Below are positions 8,372 through 17,179 of a DNA stretch of 64,000 nt, in pieces. The position numbers and the translations under genes are program-made. This DNA comes from Haloarcula taiwanensis. GTDB taxonomy: Archaea; Halobacteriota; Halobacteria; Halobacteriales; Haloarculaceae. The number at the start of each line of letters is the position of its first letter. Position 1 is the stretch's first letter. Below the pieces are notes generated by a model that saw nothing but the letters and a program-made list of their open reading frames with translations, searched no databases and was not told the DNA's origin. Location: contig CP019156.1 of NCBI GenBank assembly GCA_002844335.1, positions 1-64,000 on the forward strand, read 5' to 3'.

Positions 8372-8783
8372 CAAATCACACTAGGTGTAGCTGTTCTATC
8401 GGTTTGAACTGTCAGCAACAAAAACTCAGGCTCAGACACACACACCAGATTTTGAGTAAGGATTATACGATTAGTGTCGTAGAAGACGAGATAACTTGAT
8501 CTGGAGTAAGTTCTTTACTCCAAACTAGGTGTGTTCCTCTAGTCTAGTTGTTCTAGTAAGTAGTAGTGTAGTCCGCGTAGAGACAACGAACGTGTCGCCA
8601 CAACCTTCTATGTCGCTTCTCTCTGCCCCGGCCTACTTGTCCTTCTTACTCCAAACTAGGTGTGTGTCCCCCTCCATCTTACTCAAAATCTGGTGTGGGC
8701 CAGCTAAGTTTTGTGTAAGAAGGAAATCCTGATATCTGTCTTTTCACTTGGTTTCCTGGGCGTCTTACTCATAATCAGGTACC
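8372..8783. other. Predicted replication origin with ORB-like inverted repeats
   Basis: A non-coding region directly upstream of orc1/cdc6 with related about 20-bp repeats in both orientations. Forward copies begin CTTACTC and end TAGGTGTG or TGGTGTG: 8514-8537, 8645-8672 and 8678-8698. A divergent copy, CTTACTCATAATCAGGTACC, lies at 8764-8783. Reverse copies are CACACCAGATTTTGAGTAAG at 8441-8460 and a partial one at 8498-8510. A half copy (CTAGGTGTAG) is near 8381. Opposed repeats around AT-rich DNA beside the initiator gene are typical of haloarchaeal origins, where Orc1/Cdc6 binds and opens the DNA. Confidence 0.85.
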
Positions 8784-8820
8784 TAAGTTTTATTTCGCTG
8801 ACTGCTGTCTAACTCTAATA

Positions 8821-10029
8821 ATGGATAGCGAGGACGGGTCAGAGACACTCCATAGCGTATTTGATAGTGTCGATAAGAGCGGAGGAAGAATCTTTGAGCA
8901 ACGTGAGATCCTTCAAATTGACTACGTACCCAGTGAAAAACGAATCGTCGGGCGGGATGAACAGATAGAGAAAGTTGCTGAGGAGATTGGGCCAATTGTC
9001 GTCGGGAAGCCGCCGAATTCGATCATCATCTACGGGAAAACCGGATGTGGGAAGTCACTCGTCGCAAAGCACGTCTCCAAGATTGCTCGGGAAGAAGCTG
9101 AAAACCGGGATGTGAAGCTTGCTACAGGATATATTAATTGTCAGCAGGCAAAGGGTAACTCTGACGCTCTGAGCAAATACGGTCGTGCAATCAACCCACC
9201 AGAAAGCGGTGTAAAGTTTCCGGCACGCGGGATTTCAGAGAACGAGTACTTTGAACGGGTGTGGTCGGTCCTGAACGAATTTTATGACGCTGCAATCATT
9301 GTCTTAGACGAGGTTGACAAACTCAATAACGACGATCTTTTGATGGCCTTGTCAAGAGCCGGGGAAGACGGGAGTGTTGACGTTCCAATTGGAGTGATAG
9401 CGGTATCAAACAAAATCAACTATCGGGACAAAATGAGCGAACGGACAAAGAGTTCATTCGGCCATAACGAGTTTATTTTTGAACCCTATGATGCGGAGCA
9501 AATTCGAGAGATACTTCAAAATCGGACCGATGCCTTCGTTGACGGCGTCCTTGAGGAGGGAGTCATTCCTCGTGCTGCGGCACTGAGCGCCAAGGAACAT
9601 GGAGACGCACGAAAGGCTATGCGCCTCCTCCGATATGCTGGTGACCAAGCGAACAAGGAGAACGCTGAGCGAGTAAAAGAGTCACACCTTTCGGATGCAC
9701 GCGCCTCAGCAGAGTCTGACCGGTTGCTTGAATTGATTTCTGGGCTTCCGCCCCATAGCAAGCATGTTCTAGTCGCGCTAGCGAACCTCAGTCAGAACCA
9801 CCCAGACCGAGAATGGTTCCGGACGATGCGAATACGCGAGATGTATCTCAATATTTGTGATCAGAGTGGGGCAGACCCGCTTTCAACAGAACGGACCCGA
9901 CAGCTACTCAACGAACTCTGCTTCTTAGAGATCGCAGGGAGTCGACGAGGGACTGGAGAGGGGAAAGGGCACTATAGCCAGTACACTCTCCTGTGGGACG
10001 CAGATATCGTCCTCACACTTGAAACCTGA
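8821..10029 (+). CDS. orc1/cdc6: Orc1/Cdc6 replication initiator
   Basis: 402 residues. The AAA+ domain has Walker A G-K-T-G-C-G-K-S (residues 72-79) and Walker B I-I-V-L-D-E-V-D at about residues 159-166, followed by sensor regions and a C-terminal winged-helix domain (about 300-400) that contacts the repeats. It binds origin repeats and recruits MCM. The divergent N-terminus and the distinct repeat sequence beside it suggest a plasmid-specific initiator recognising its own origin class. Confidence 0.92.
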   Translation: MDSEDGSETLHSVFDSVDKSGGRIFEQREILQIDYVPSEKRIVGRDEQIEKVAEEIGPIVVGKPPNSIIIYGKTGCGKSLVAKHVSKIAREEAENRDVKLATGYINCQQAKGNSDALSKYGRAINPPESGVKFPARGISENEYFERVWSVLNEFYDAAIIVLDEVDKLNNDDLLMALSRAGEDGSVDVPIGVIAVSNKINYRDKMSERTKSSFGHNEFIFEPYDAEQIREILQNRTDAFVDGVLEEGVIPRAAALSAKEHGDARKAMRLLRYAGDQANKENAERVKESHLSDARASAESDRLLELISGLPPHSKHVLVALANLSQNHPDREWFRTMRIREMYLNICDQSGADPLSTERTRQLLNELCFLEIAGSRRGTGEGKGHYSQYTLLWDADIVLTLET

Positions 10030-10200
10030 ATTACAGTCTCTTTCTCCGGCAAGGCGAATTCCTTGGGGTTGCGCTCATTTCGTGAGACGTAACCAGAACT
10101 CGCTACGTGCCCAGCTACCCCAGCTGTTCTCATCAAAACTCTATTTTTTGGCCCCCAGTCGGGTGCGGGGCGGTCCAGTGAGAGCGTCCCGACAGTACCC

Positions 10201-10782
10201 ATGGCATCGAAGACCACAAACAGCGATCAGACCGGAGAACAGCAATCAGCATCCAGCGAAGCGCAGTTCCCAGACCTCACAGTCCACGCCGAGGGGACCG
10301 CAGATCGACTTCGGCGTGTGAATGAACCCGGGAAGGCCGATTGTCTCGAAACAGTCGAGGTCGAGCTAGCTGTCGAGTACGATATCGCCTCCTACGACGA
10401 GTGGCGCAGTCTCGTCGACCCAGACTACGCCATACACGGACGGACCGTTGAGAAGGGCACGATTATCGACGACCTGCTTGACAGACTTGAAGGCCACTAC
10501 CGCCGGCAGTCGTCCTCTAGGTATGAAGCCCCGGACTGGAATCTCACGGTGACCGGCTCGGCGACTGCTTGGCGACGACTCTTGATGGAATTTTCCCAGA
10601 TGCGAGGTTCAGATTCCGACCGTGCCCACAAAGGCACCCTTCGTCTCAAACGGTTGCTCGCCGCAGACCTCGTAGACACAGGCGCAGCGCTGGCTGCCCT
10701 CGAACTCATCAACCAGTACGATCTGGACAGATCAACGGACACGTTCATCGCAGAAGTGACGGACAGCACGGACGGCGAGTAG
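10201..10782 (+). CDS. Hypothetical acidic protein downstream of orc1/cdc6
   Basis: 193 residues. It has a disordered Ser/Gln-rich N-terminus (1-25), a beta-rich stretch to about 100 and a helical C-terminus. The upstream sequence has a T-rich, then CCC, then GGGTGCGGGG pattern resembling the shared leader described at 13655. No family or catalytic motif recognised. It is the last gene of the rightward replication block. Confidence 0.65.
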   Translation: MASKTTNSDQTGEQQSASSEAQFPDLTVHAEGTADRLRRVNEPGKADCLETVEVELAVEYDIASYDEWRSLVDPDYAIHGRTVEKGTIIDDLLDRLEGHYRRQSSSRYEAPDWNLTVTGSATAWRRLLMEFSQMRGSDSDRAHKGTLRLKRLLAADLVDTGAALAALELINQYDLDRSTDTFIAEVTDSTDGE

Positions 10783-11438
10783 CCAACTCGTCGTGTCTTG
10801 GTCTCGGCTCTTACCAAAGACAGTGAAACACTGGTATCTGTCTCGGGGTTGGTAGATTGGGCTGTGCAAGATGCACAGCGCGAGTCTTACACCAACCCCG
10901 CTCTGGATTACAGAGAATCCGAATCAGCGGCACAGAAGTGCTACTTCTTGCGTTTCTAGGGTTCTAATCCATATTCCCCTGGATCATACTCACCAAGAAC
11001 GGGAACAGATAGTATCAGTGTTCCACACACAGCCAGAGAAACCCCAGAACATATCTACACTGAGCGGGCCTACAGTGGCCGGACTACTGCCCGGGTTAGA
11101 GAGTACGATAGTCATTATTGCCCCGCATACACCAAGAATTGGGAGTCGGTAATGGTGGATTTTTGCCAATATTCGGAGCACGTTTCAACAGTTTCTGCAA
11201 TTTCCAATCGTAATATTGTTTTTGTATACTCAAACCACACCTCGGATAGCCGGGCTAATTCAGCAGATTAGGAATAGTATGGCTGCCATCGTCGTGCTGA
11301 CTGTACCCTCTGAGTCGGTCACCGCGTTTATGACAGAAATGGCAGGAGTCCGTTGAGAGACTGCTGAATAGAAGGCGCGTATCCCGCAACGGAAGTCACA
11401 CCGCAGCCCGCACAGTCGAGGGAACTGATGAGAAGTAG
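10783..11438. other. Intergenic region with a nested palindrome (10844-10900)
   Basis: CGGGGTTGGT (10844-10853) and ACCAACCCCG (10891-10900) are perfect arms enclosing a second perfect palindrome, CTGTGCA-AGA-TGCACAG (10862-10878). The rest holds no convincing gene. A 63-residue minus-strand frame at 10990-11181 has a hydrophobic start but an implausible end. Confidence 0.6.
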
Positions 11439-12086
11439 TCACGACGGTACGAATAGCCGGAACGGACGAAAAAACCGGGCCAGAGCGCGCCGGGTGTTGT
11501 CCCTGACGAACGCCCACGCCCCGATTTTCGACTCGTCGAGGTGCCACTGACCGCCGTCCCTGTAGGCGGTGTCCGCCTGCTCGTGGTAGTCCAGTGCCTC
11601 GCGGACACGTGACTCGGTCATATCACAGGCATCAGCGAGTTCCGGGACCGTCTTCGGACCGTCCTTCAGTTCCTCGGCGACGAGGTGGCCGACCTGCATC
11701 GACAGAAACACTTCGCTGGAATCGGCTTCAGCCATCCCGTCGTCGCCCGACAGAATGCCTTCCCGGAGGCTATAGAGTGCGTCCAGCAGAAGCCAGCCAC
11801 CGCCGCCGACTCCGACCGCGGCGACTGTCGCGTCTCCTTGCGCCCAATAGGCGACCCCACCGGCAGCTACGGCAACGAGACCGAGTACGAGTCGGAAATG
11901 GCGTTCATCCAGTCCGGGCAACGGACGCGCGAGTTCGGCGGATTCGCCCACGAGCACGACAGCTGCGACGATGATAGCCTGCGACCAAGTGAAACCGAAC
12001 ACGAGACCGAACAGCGCAATCAGCCCCACGGCGTAGGCGGCACGGCGGACGGGGCTGGTGCCCAGCAGAGAGTCAGTCAGGGACAT
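11439..12086 (-). CDS. Membrane protein with C-terminal winged-helix domain
   Basis: 215 residues. There are three to four transmembrane segments in the first about 105 residues (for example 16-32, 34-47, 65-80, 87-102). A cytosolic winged-helix domain follows (about 128-190: V-P-E-L-A-D-A-C-D-M-T-E-S-R-V-R-E-A-L-D-Y-H). Such fusions in haloarchaea are thought to be membrane-tethered regulators, but the ligand and target are unknown. Convergent with the upstream block and divergent from the next gene. Confidence 0.7.
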   Translation of the reverse strand: MSLTDSLLGTSPVRRAAYAVGLIALFGLVFGFTWSQAIIVAAVVLVGESAELARPLPGLDERHFRLVLGLVAVAAGGVAYWAQGDATVAAVGVGGGGWLLLDALYSLREGILSGDDGMAEADSSEVFLSMQVGHLVAEELKDGPKTVPELADACDMTESRVREALDYHEQADTAYRDGGQWHLDESKIGAWAFVRDNTRRALARFFRPFRLFVPS

Positions 12087-12300
12087 TATGTGTCAGGAAG
12101 GGACCCGATTCTTAAAACAATCGGGCCACGGTTTCATCGTCGGAACCACCAGTGCAAATGTGTCGTTGCTGTCTTCATACTCTACATTTTGCACGGCAAC
12201 CAGTGACAACATCATCAGGTCGACAACTGTTTCACTGTATCAGGCAAGACTCTCGCTCTCTGTTGGTTTGTGCTTCCCTCGGGGCTGGAGTTTAAATACG

Positions 12301-13320
12301 ATGACGAACGCAACCAAGCGTGTGACTGACCGAAATCCTGAGTACGATCCCGCTGATATCCGCGGCGCAGCGAGTTCCGATCCTGAAACGAGGGGGAACG
12401 GACGGGAACGAGTCCTCGAATCCACCAAGTATCCCGACCGTACAGAGGATGATGCTCGCACCTGTAGAACCTGCGGACAGGACATTCCACGGGACGAGCG
12501 CCAGTGTCCGTTCTGCGCTCAAACCGGCGTCTCCGAGACTTCGTCCGACGATCAGGATAGCAGCCCACTTGGAGAGTGGACGTTCGGGCGGGTTGTTCTG
12601 GCGCTCGTTGAAGCGAACACTGACTTCCATGCACGAGCGCTCGGCGCTGCGGCCTTCTCCGTTTCCGACAGCATCGCGAGCGGCGAAGACACCTCCCATG
12701 GAACGGTGAAGTGCCGAGCAGCGTTCGGCACCGAGCCAGCCGCCACTCTCACGCAGGGCTGGCCCGATCTGCCGACCGAAACCACGATCGACGAGGAACC
12801 CGCACAGGCGCTCTTGGAGACAGCCGACGAACAGACCAACTGGGACGGAGATGGAGACGACGTCCAGCCACGGATCTATCTCGAGGACGGGTCGCCAGTC
12901 ACCGACCGCTCAGAGTTCCAGCAGATTCTGACCGAGTTCCGAGAGGATGATGGGATGTACTGGCTTGTTCCCGGCGTCGTGCAGCGCCATCAGGCAAGAG
13001 CCGAACCGGAGATAATCGGTATCGGGTTCCACTGTCGGCAGTGTGGCGCCGTGACGGGACACGAATCGCACGGACTCGATGGCTTCGAGTGTCACCCACA
13101 TCTTGACCGGCTGATCTGGACCTGCAGGGAGTGTGGGCAGCACCGACACGAGCCCGAACAGGAAGATAACACGGAGGAAGTCACAGGCTATGAGCATCTT
13201 CCCGACGGCGTCTCACCGGAGGATATCCACGGCGACGAGCCAGACTTCCAGGAACAAGAGTTTCAGGACCAGATCAGTGCCTATCGCGAGCGGAATGGCT
13301 TCTTCCCGTGGGAGCGGTAG
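12301..13320 (+). CDS. Zinc-ribbon-containing haloarchaeal protein
   Basis: 339 residues from the ATG at 12301. Upstream in-frame codons are not acidic and were excluded; a TATA-like tttaaa lies close upstream. Zinc knuckles are visible as CRTC/CPFC (about residues 55-73), CRQC (about 242-245) and CREC (about 272-275). The central part is acidic alpha/beta. Several CxxC pairs suggest nucleic-acid or protein binding. No enzyme motif was seen. Confidence 0.7.
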   Translation: MTNATKRVTDRNPEYDPADIRGAASSDPETRGNGRERVLESTKYPDRTEDDARTCRTCGQDIPRDERQCPFCAQTGVSETSSDDQDSSPLGEWTFGRVVLALVEANTDFHARALGAAAFSVSDSIASGEDTSHGTVKCRAAFGTEPAATLTQGWPDLPTETTIDEEPAQALLETADEQTNWDGDGDDVQPRIYLEDGSPVTDRSEFQQILTEFREDDGMYWLVPGVVQRHQARAEPEIIGIGFHCRQCGAVTGHESHGLDGFECHPHLDRLIWTCRECGQHRHEPEQEDNTEEVTGYEHLPDGVSPEDIHGDEPDFQEQEFQDQISAYRERNGFFPWER

Positions 13321-13339
13321 TCCTCAGTTGAAATCGCAG

Positions 13340-13600
13340 TCAATCCGGCAGTAGTCGATCTAAAACGACACTCGTCCCGTCTTCGGTCCGGGGCACTGTA
13401 GTCTCCAGCAAGTGCTCGTCACGTTCGTCGACGTCGAGAATACCGGGTTCGACGAGACGGGGACCGTCCTCCCGTTCGCCGGTGAGGGTCAGGCACAGCT
13501 GGCCGTTGACCTTCCCTCCGACAACCGAGATTGTACCGACTTCGTCGGGAAACGAGACGGTCGTCCAGCCATCGGGTTTCCGGACCCGCAATTCGGTCAT
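13340..13600 (-). CDS. Small beta-rich hypothetical protein
   Basis: 86 residues, acidic, with repeating beta-strand-like segments and no membrane segment or cysteine pair. It is convergent with the preceding zinc-ribbon gene, with about 20 bp between the stops. Composition supports a real gene; function unknown. Confidence 0.5.
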   Translation of the reverse strand: MTELRVRKPDGWTTVSFPDEVGTISVVGGKVNGQLCLTLTGEREDGPRLVEPGILDVDERDEHLLETTVPRTEDGTSVVLDRLLPD

Positions 13601-13654
13601 CAGTTCTTCTTCTCACGGCGAAACTCATCAGCGCTCTGGCTGGCGTAGAGGGGG

Positions 13655-13685
13655 ATTTGTGTCTCCCTCGGAGCCGGAGGAGATC
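13655..13685 (+). promoter_or_regulatory. Shared promoter/leader with Shine-Dalgarno-like element, copy A
   Basis: ATTTGTGTCTCCCTCGG followed by a GGAGG-rich stretch just before the ATG at 13686. Related leaders precede 13995, 48538 and 49732. The pattern is an ATTTTGTG TATA-like box, a CCC stretch, then GGGTGAGG, which can pair with the 16S rRNA 3' end. Confidence 0.5.
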
Positions 13686-13931
13686 ATGAGTACGACAGTG
13701 CCTTCCTTCGAGGAGTATGACTTCGACCGCGGTGACCACGTCCGAGCCGACTGGACAGACGGAGACGGCCCACTCGATGCAGTCGTCGGAACCGTTACAG
13801 ATATCTCAGATTCCGGCGGCAACGTGATCGTCTCTGTCGAGGCTGACGACGACCAGTATCCCGACCGCTCGATCTACGGCGGGACCCATGATTGCGCTCC
13901 CGAGTGGGTCGAGCCACTAGAGCAATCCTAG
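13686..13931 (+). CDS. Small acidic hypothetical protein (SH3-like barrel possible)
   Basis: 81 residues from the ATG at 13686, which follows the shared leader. It is acidic, with short beta strands alternating with turns (V-V-G-T-V-T-D-I-S-D-S-G-G-N-V-I-V-S-V). The pattern suggests a small beta barrel. No catalytic motif. Upstream in-frame sequence is Ser/Arg-rich and was excluded. Confidence 0.6.
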   Translation: MSTTVPSFEEYDFDRGDHVRADWTDGDGPLDAVVGTVTDISDSGGNVIVSVEADDDQYPDRSIYGGTHDCAPEWVEPLEQS

Positions 13932-13955
13932 TCTGACAGCAAGGGAACTCATCCC

Positions 13956-14030
13956 TATTTTGTGAGCCTCCGCCGGGTGAGGGGTTTCCCGAACATGAAT
14001 CGCGAACATATCTTGTTGCACGCAAGATAG
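13956..14030 (+). pseudogene. Shared leader followed by an 11-codon stub
   Basis: A good copy of the leader (TATTTTGTGAG, CCGGGTGAGGGG, CCCGAAC) ends at the ATG at 13995, but the frame stops after 11 codons (14030). The leader almost matches the one at 48499. The gene it once served appears to have been deleted or replaced. Confidence 0.5.
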
Positions 14031-14184
14031 CGTCGGCGTAGGGTTACTAATCCACAATTTCACGCCGCTAAAGACGGCTTTTTCGACCTCAGAAGATACA
14101 GCAGCCGCCACTCACAATATCTGCTGAAAAGTCAAAAATATTTCATTTGACTCCATTGTTTCGGTGGCGACGTCGATTCCTCTC

Positions 14185-14455
14185 CTAGATACGTCCGGAG
14201 AAGGGAGTCAGGCGGCGGCGCTCACGCATCCGGTACTCTTGTTTCCACCGGCACAGCGAGCTATAGTGCGGTGTCTCCTCAGAGCCGAACACAGCGGGAA
14301 TACCGGGCATCTCGTTGAGATTGGCTTCCGTCTCACGGAGACTCTTCTCCAGTTCGACACGGTACAATCAACGCGATCTGTACCCACTCGGCGTACCCGT
14401 CCGCGCTATCCGGGACCGACTTGACGGAGCCGATTGCTCCTACGGCCGACGATGA
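14185..14455 (-). pseudogene. Remnant of an IS5-type haloarchaeal transposase (N-terminal part)
   Basis: The minus strand encodes E-T-E-A-N-L-N-E-M-P-G-I-P and P-H-Y-S-S-L-C-R-W-K-Q-E-Y-R-M-R-E. This is the pattern of the N-terminal region of haloarchaeal ISH transposases of the IS5 group. Another frame just upstream gives D-G-Y-A-E-W-V-Q-I-A-L-I, the part expected to precede it, so at least one frameshift separates them. No catalytic DDE region and no terminal repeats remain. Confidence 0.55.
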
Positions 14456-14741
14456 CTAAGCAGGTCCGAACAGGTGGCATCTGGAACCGCCGTAGATTAG
14501 CCCTTTTCCAGATGCCATTACGGTTACACTCTGTGCAGTTAGATACTGGGATACAAAATTGAGAGGGGCAAATATAGATTCCGTATTTCAGGAAAAGTAC
14601 AAAACACGAAAATACACGCACATATATGCCGTAGTAAAAATAAGAACGCATAGACGACCCGCTTTCTCATAGATTTATTACCATATGCCGACTTTCTGGT
14701 ACTGAATCTCGACGCTCGGTTAATCTCTCTGATAGAAGGGA
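14456..14741. other. Gene-free, AT-rich stretch
   Basis: No gene, repeat or RNA recognised. It is noticeably more AT-rich than its surroundings and lies between two decayed genes. Confidence 0.5.
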
Positions 14742-15650
14742 CTAACGCGGTGTGAGATCGACACGGTCTGCGAACAACTCGTTTGATTGGAGCGCGTCAG
14801 CGTGGTTGCAGACGACGTGCCGGATGATCACTTCATCGATTCCGACACGATCAGACAGTTGTTCAGGAAAGTCATTGAGTGTGTCCGGACTGTCGGAAAT
14901 CGCCTGCGGCCACTCTCCGGCATCTAGTGTGGCGGGCGTCGGTTCGGGCACGGCCCCAAGCTCGTCGGTAGCCTCCTCAACCGATGGAGGCGTGCCAACG
15001 ACCACTCGCTCCATCCGCTCGAACGACGCGTTGGTCACGGCTCGGAGCCGCGCCGATTCGTCGTCGGTTTCACCACAAACCGCATTCACTGCGACATTCT
15101 TGATAGCTTGTTGATACCGCCGTACAACTCCGACGATTCGAAGTGATCCCGGTACTTCTTGAACAAACGGGAGCCAGATCCGGTTGAATGTACGTGGCGA
15201 AACAGTAGCGCAGGCCGAGTTCGCAAGACAATGCGGCGCTCAACTGACTTGGCCCAAGACCTCACGGAACGTGTATGTCTGAATTTGACTGGTGGATCTC
15301 GAGGTCACTGTAGGCATGACTGTTCGGGTAGCTATCGTAAAGGTGCGAAACGACAGCCTCGATTTTTTCGGCGTGGTCCTCGTCGGGGTTCTGGGCGCGA
15401 CGGTCTGTCCCGAGTGCCCGGTCGACGGCCGGAGAGCCGTTGGCCCGCCCGAGTTCCGCATCGATCCGTCAGGGGGCAAGGCCATCGAGGGAGCCGAATA
15501 GCTCCGCGATTTTGAACGGACTGTAGTGATTGAGCAGAGCCGCCCCCGAACCGAGACGAATCGAGTCGGTTTCATCGGTGAGGTTGCCAAGCAGTACCTC
15601 GGGGGTTGTTCTGCGATCTTATTCCCCATGCTATGGTGTTATGCCATTCA
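14742..15650 (-). pseudogene. Decayed acidic protein gene (frameshifts and stops)
   Basis: Protein-like segments are split over frames. From about 15640 a frame reads E-V-L-L-G-N-L-T-D-E-T-D-S-I-R-L-G-S-G, interrupted by a stop at about 15473 and again near 15260. A second segment (F-K-K-Y-R-D-H-F-E-S-S-E-L-Y-G-G-I-N-K-L) lies in another frame near 15110-15170. The C-terminal 115 residues are open from a GTG at 15089 to 14742 (G-E-T-D-D-E-S-A-R-L ... D-R-V-D-L-T-P-R). Together they look like one gene of about 280 codons now broken. Family not recognised; the C-terminal part could still be translated. Confidence 0.55.
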
Positions 15651-16078
15651 GAACTAGAAATAGTCGAGGCGTTCGGCCTGATAGGCAGCATCGATGGTGT
15701 TCGCATGCGCACCAGTCGCAGTTCCGTAATCCGGGAACGGAGAGATAAATTGAGAGATCCATTTCCAGTCACAACAACTGTAGAATTGTACTATATTCAG
15801 GATACCTTATTTTGAGATGGTGACGGTCTTAGTACAGTGCGTAGCTTGGAACGTACCTGTTCAGGCACCTACCAAAGCCCTCCAAAACCCAAATTGATCG
15901 CACTCAAGCGGCCTCTGGCCATACTTCGATATAGTTAACCGTCTCAGCGGTTGCTTCAGAGTTTCGTCAGATGTCGTTCATACACCGGGTCTGCCAAAAT
16001 CACTCCCAGTATTCAGTGATGGTCTGCTATCCATCATACTATACTTGCTTTGTGACAATCTTCTCAATGCAGTGCTGG
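15651..16078. other. Gene-free stretch before the sugar island
   Basis: No gene supported. A short minus-strand frame near 15900-15960 ends V-N-Y-I-E-V-W-P-E-A-A before a stop and may be a gene end, but it is too short to assign. Confidence 0.4.
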
Positions 16079-17110
16079 TTACGAATCAAGTGATATCATA
16101 CCTTTGACGACAGTTGGTTCCATCGCTCGGCGGAACGCAGCGTCGATGTCTTCGAGTTCGGATTGGAAGTCGATTATGCCCTCGACGTCGGCTTCGCCGT
16201 CGGCCAACAGGTCGACAGCCGCGTCGTAGGTGTTCTTGTACCGGAACGAGCCGTGGACATCGACTTCGTTGTCGATGAGTTCCAGCACGTCGATGGGGAC
16301 CTCCGCTTCGCTGGCCAGGCCAACCAGGACGACAGTGCCGCCCCGACGGACCACGTCAATCGTCGACTTGATCGACGGCTCCGCGCCGGAGGCTTCGACG
16401 ACCACATCAGCACCGACGCCGTCCGTGTACTCGGCGACCGCCGCATCGAGGTCCGTTTCGGCAACGTTGACTGCCAAGTCCGCGCCACGCTTTTCGGCGA
16501 ACGCCAGCTTTTCGTCGACAACATCGGTTAGTATTACGTCCGTCGCGCCCGCGGCGCGCGCGGCCTCTAGCACCATCAGCCCGATAGGACCGGCTCCGGT
16601 TATCAGCACCGTATCGCCGGTTCCGACGCTGCCGCGGCGGCAGGCGTGGATTCCGACCGAAAGCGGCTCGCACAGCGCCCCCTCTGCGGTGGAGACGGAC
16701 TCCGGTAGCGTGTAGGCGAAGTCGGCCGGCCACGAGACGTACTCCGTGAACGCGCCGTCGTGTGGCGGTGTCGCCATGAACCGAACGGATTCACAGAGGT
16801 GATAGTCGCCGCGCTTGCAGTGGGCACAGCGCCGGCATGGAACGCCGGGTTCGAGCGCGACGCGGTCGCCCGGTTCGTGGTCGGTTACGTTCTCGCCGAC
16901 CTCGACGACTTCGCCAGCGCTCTCGTGTCCGAGGACGAGCGGGTCCTCGACGACGTAGTCGCCAATACGACCGTGTTCGTAGTAGTGGACGTCGGAGCCA
17001 CAGATGCCCACGTCGCGCACGGCAACGAGTACGTCATCGGGCCCGGGCGACGGTCTGGGACGGTCCTCCAGCTCGAACTCAGTCGGTTCTACCAGTACAG
17101 CAGTTCGCAT
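16079..17110 (-). CDS. Zinc-dependent medium-chain dehydrogenase (polyol/sorbitol dehydrogenase-like)
   Basis: 343 residues from the ATG at 17110; a GTG four codons upstream is less likely because a TATA-like tatttttat lies about 27-35 bp before the ATG. Catalytic zinc ligands: Cys in C-G-S-D-V-H-Y-Y, then G-H-E-S-A-G. The structural zinc loop is C-R-R-C-A-H-C-K-R-G-D-Y-H-L-C. The Rossmann fold shows G-A-G-P-I-G-L-M-V. C-G-S-D-V-H-Y-Y-E-H-G is typical of sorbitol, xylitol and L-threonine dehydrogenase relatives. It should oxidise a sugar or polyol hydroxyl with NAD(P). It follows the dehydratase gene on the same strand. Confidence 0.88.
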   Translation of the reverse strand: MRTAVLVEPTEFELEDRPRPSPGPDDVLVAVRDVGICGSDVHYYEHGRIGDYVVEDPLVLGHESAGEVVEVGENVTDHEPGDRVALEPGVPCRRCAHCKRGDYHLCESVRFMATPPHDGAFTEYVSWPADFAYTLPESVSTAEGALCEPLSVGIHACRRGSVGTGDTVLITGAGPIGLMVLEAARAAGATDVILTDVVDEKLAFAEKRGADLAVNVAETDLDAAVAEYTDGVGADVVVEASGAEPSIKSTIDVVRRGGTVVLVGLASEAEVPIDVLELIDNEVDVHGSFRYKNTYDAAVDLLADGEADVEGIIDFQSELEDIDAAFRRAMEPTVVKGMISLDS

Positions 17111-17179
17111 ACCTGTTGGCACGGAACAGAGCCATAAAAATACACAGGGTGGGCCGCCACGTGCGGTTGCCGTGTCCAG

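Noticed and set aside
8372-8783. Origin repeats considered as a CRISPR array
   Set aside because: Repeats occur in both orientations with irregular spacing and degenerate sequence, and no cas gene is present.
14164-14424. An 86-codon plus-strand frame
   Set aside because: It lies antisense to the transposase remnant, whose minus-strand reading matches a known family.
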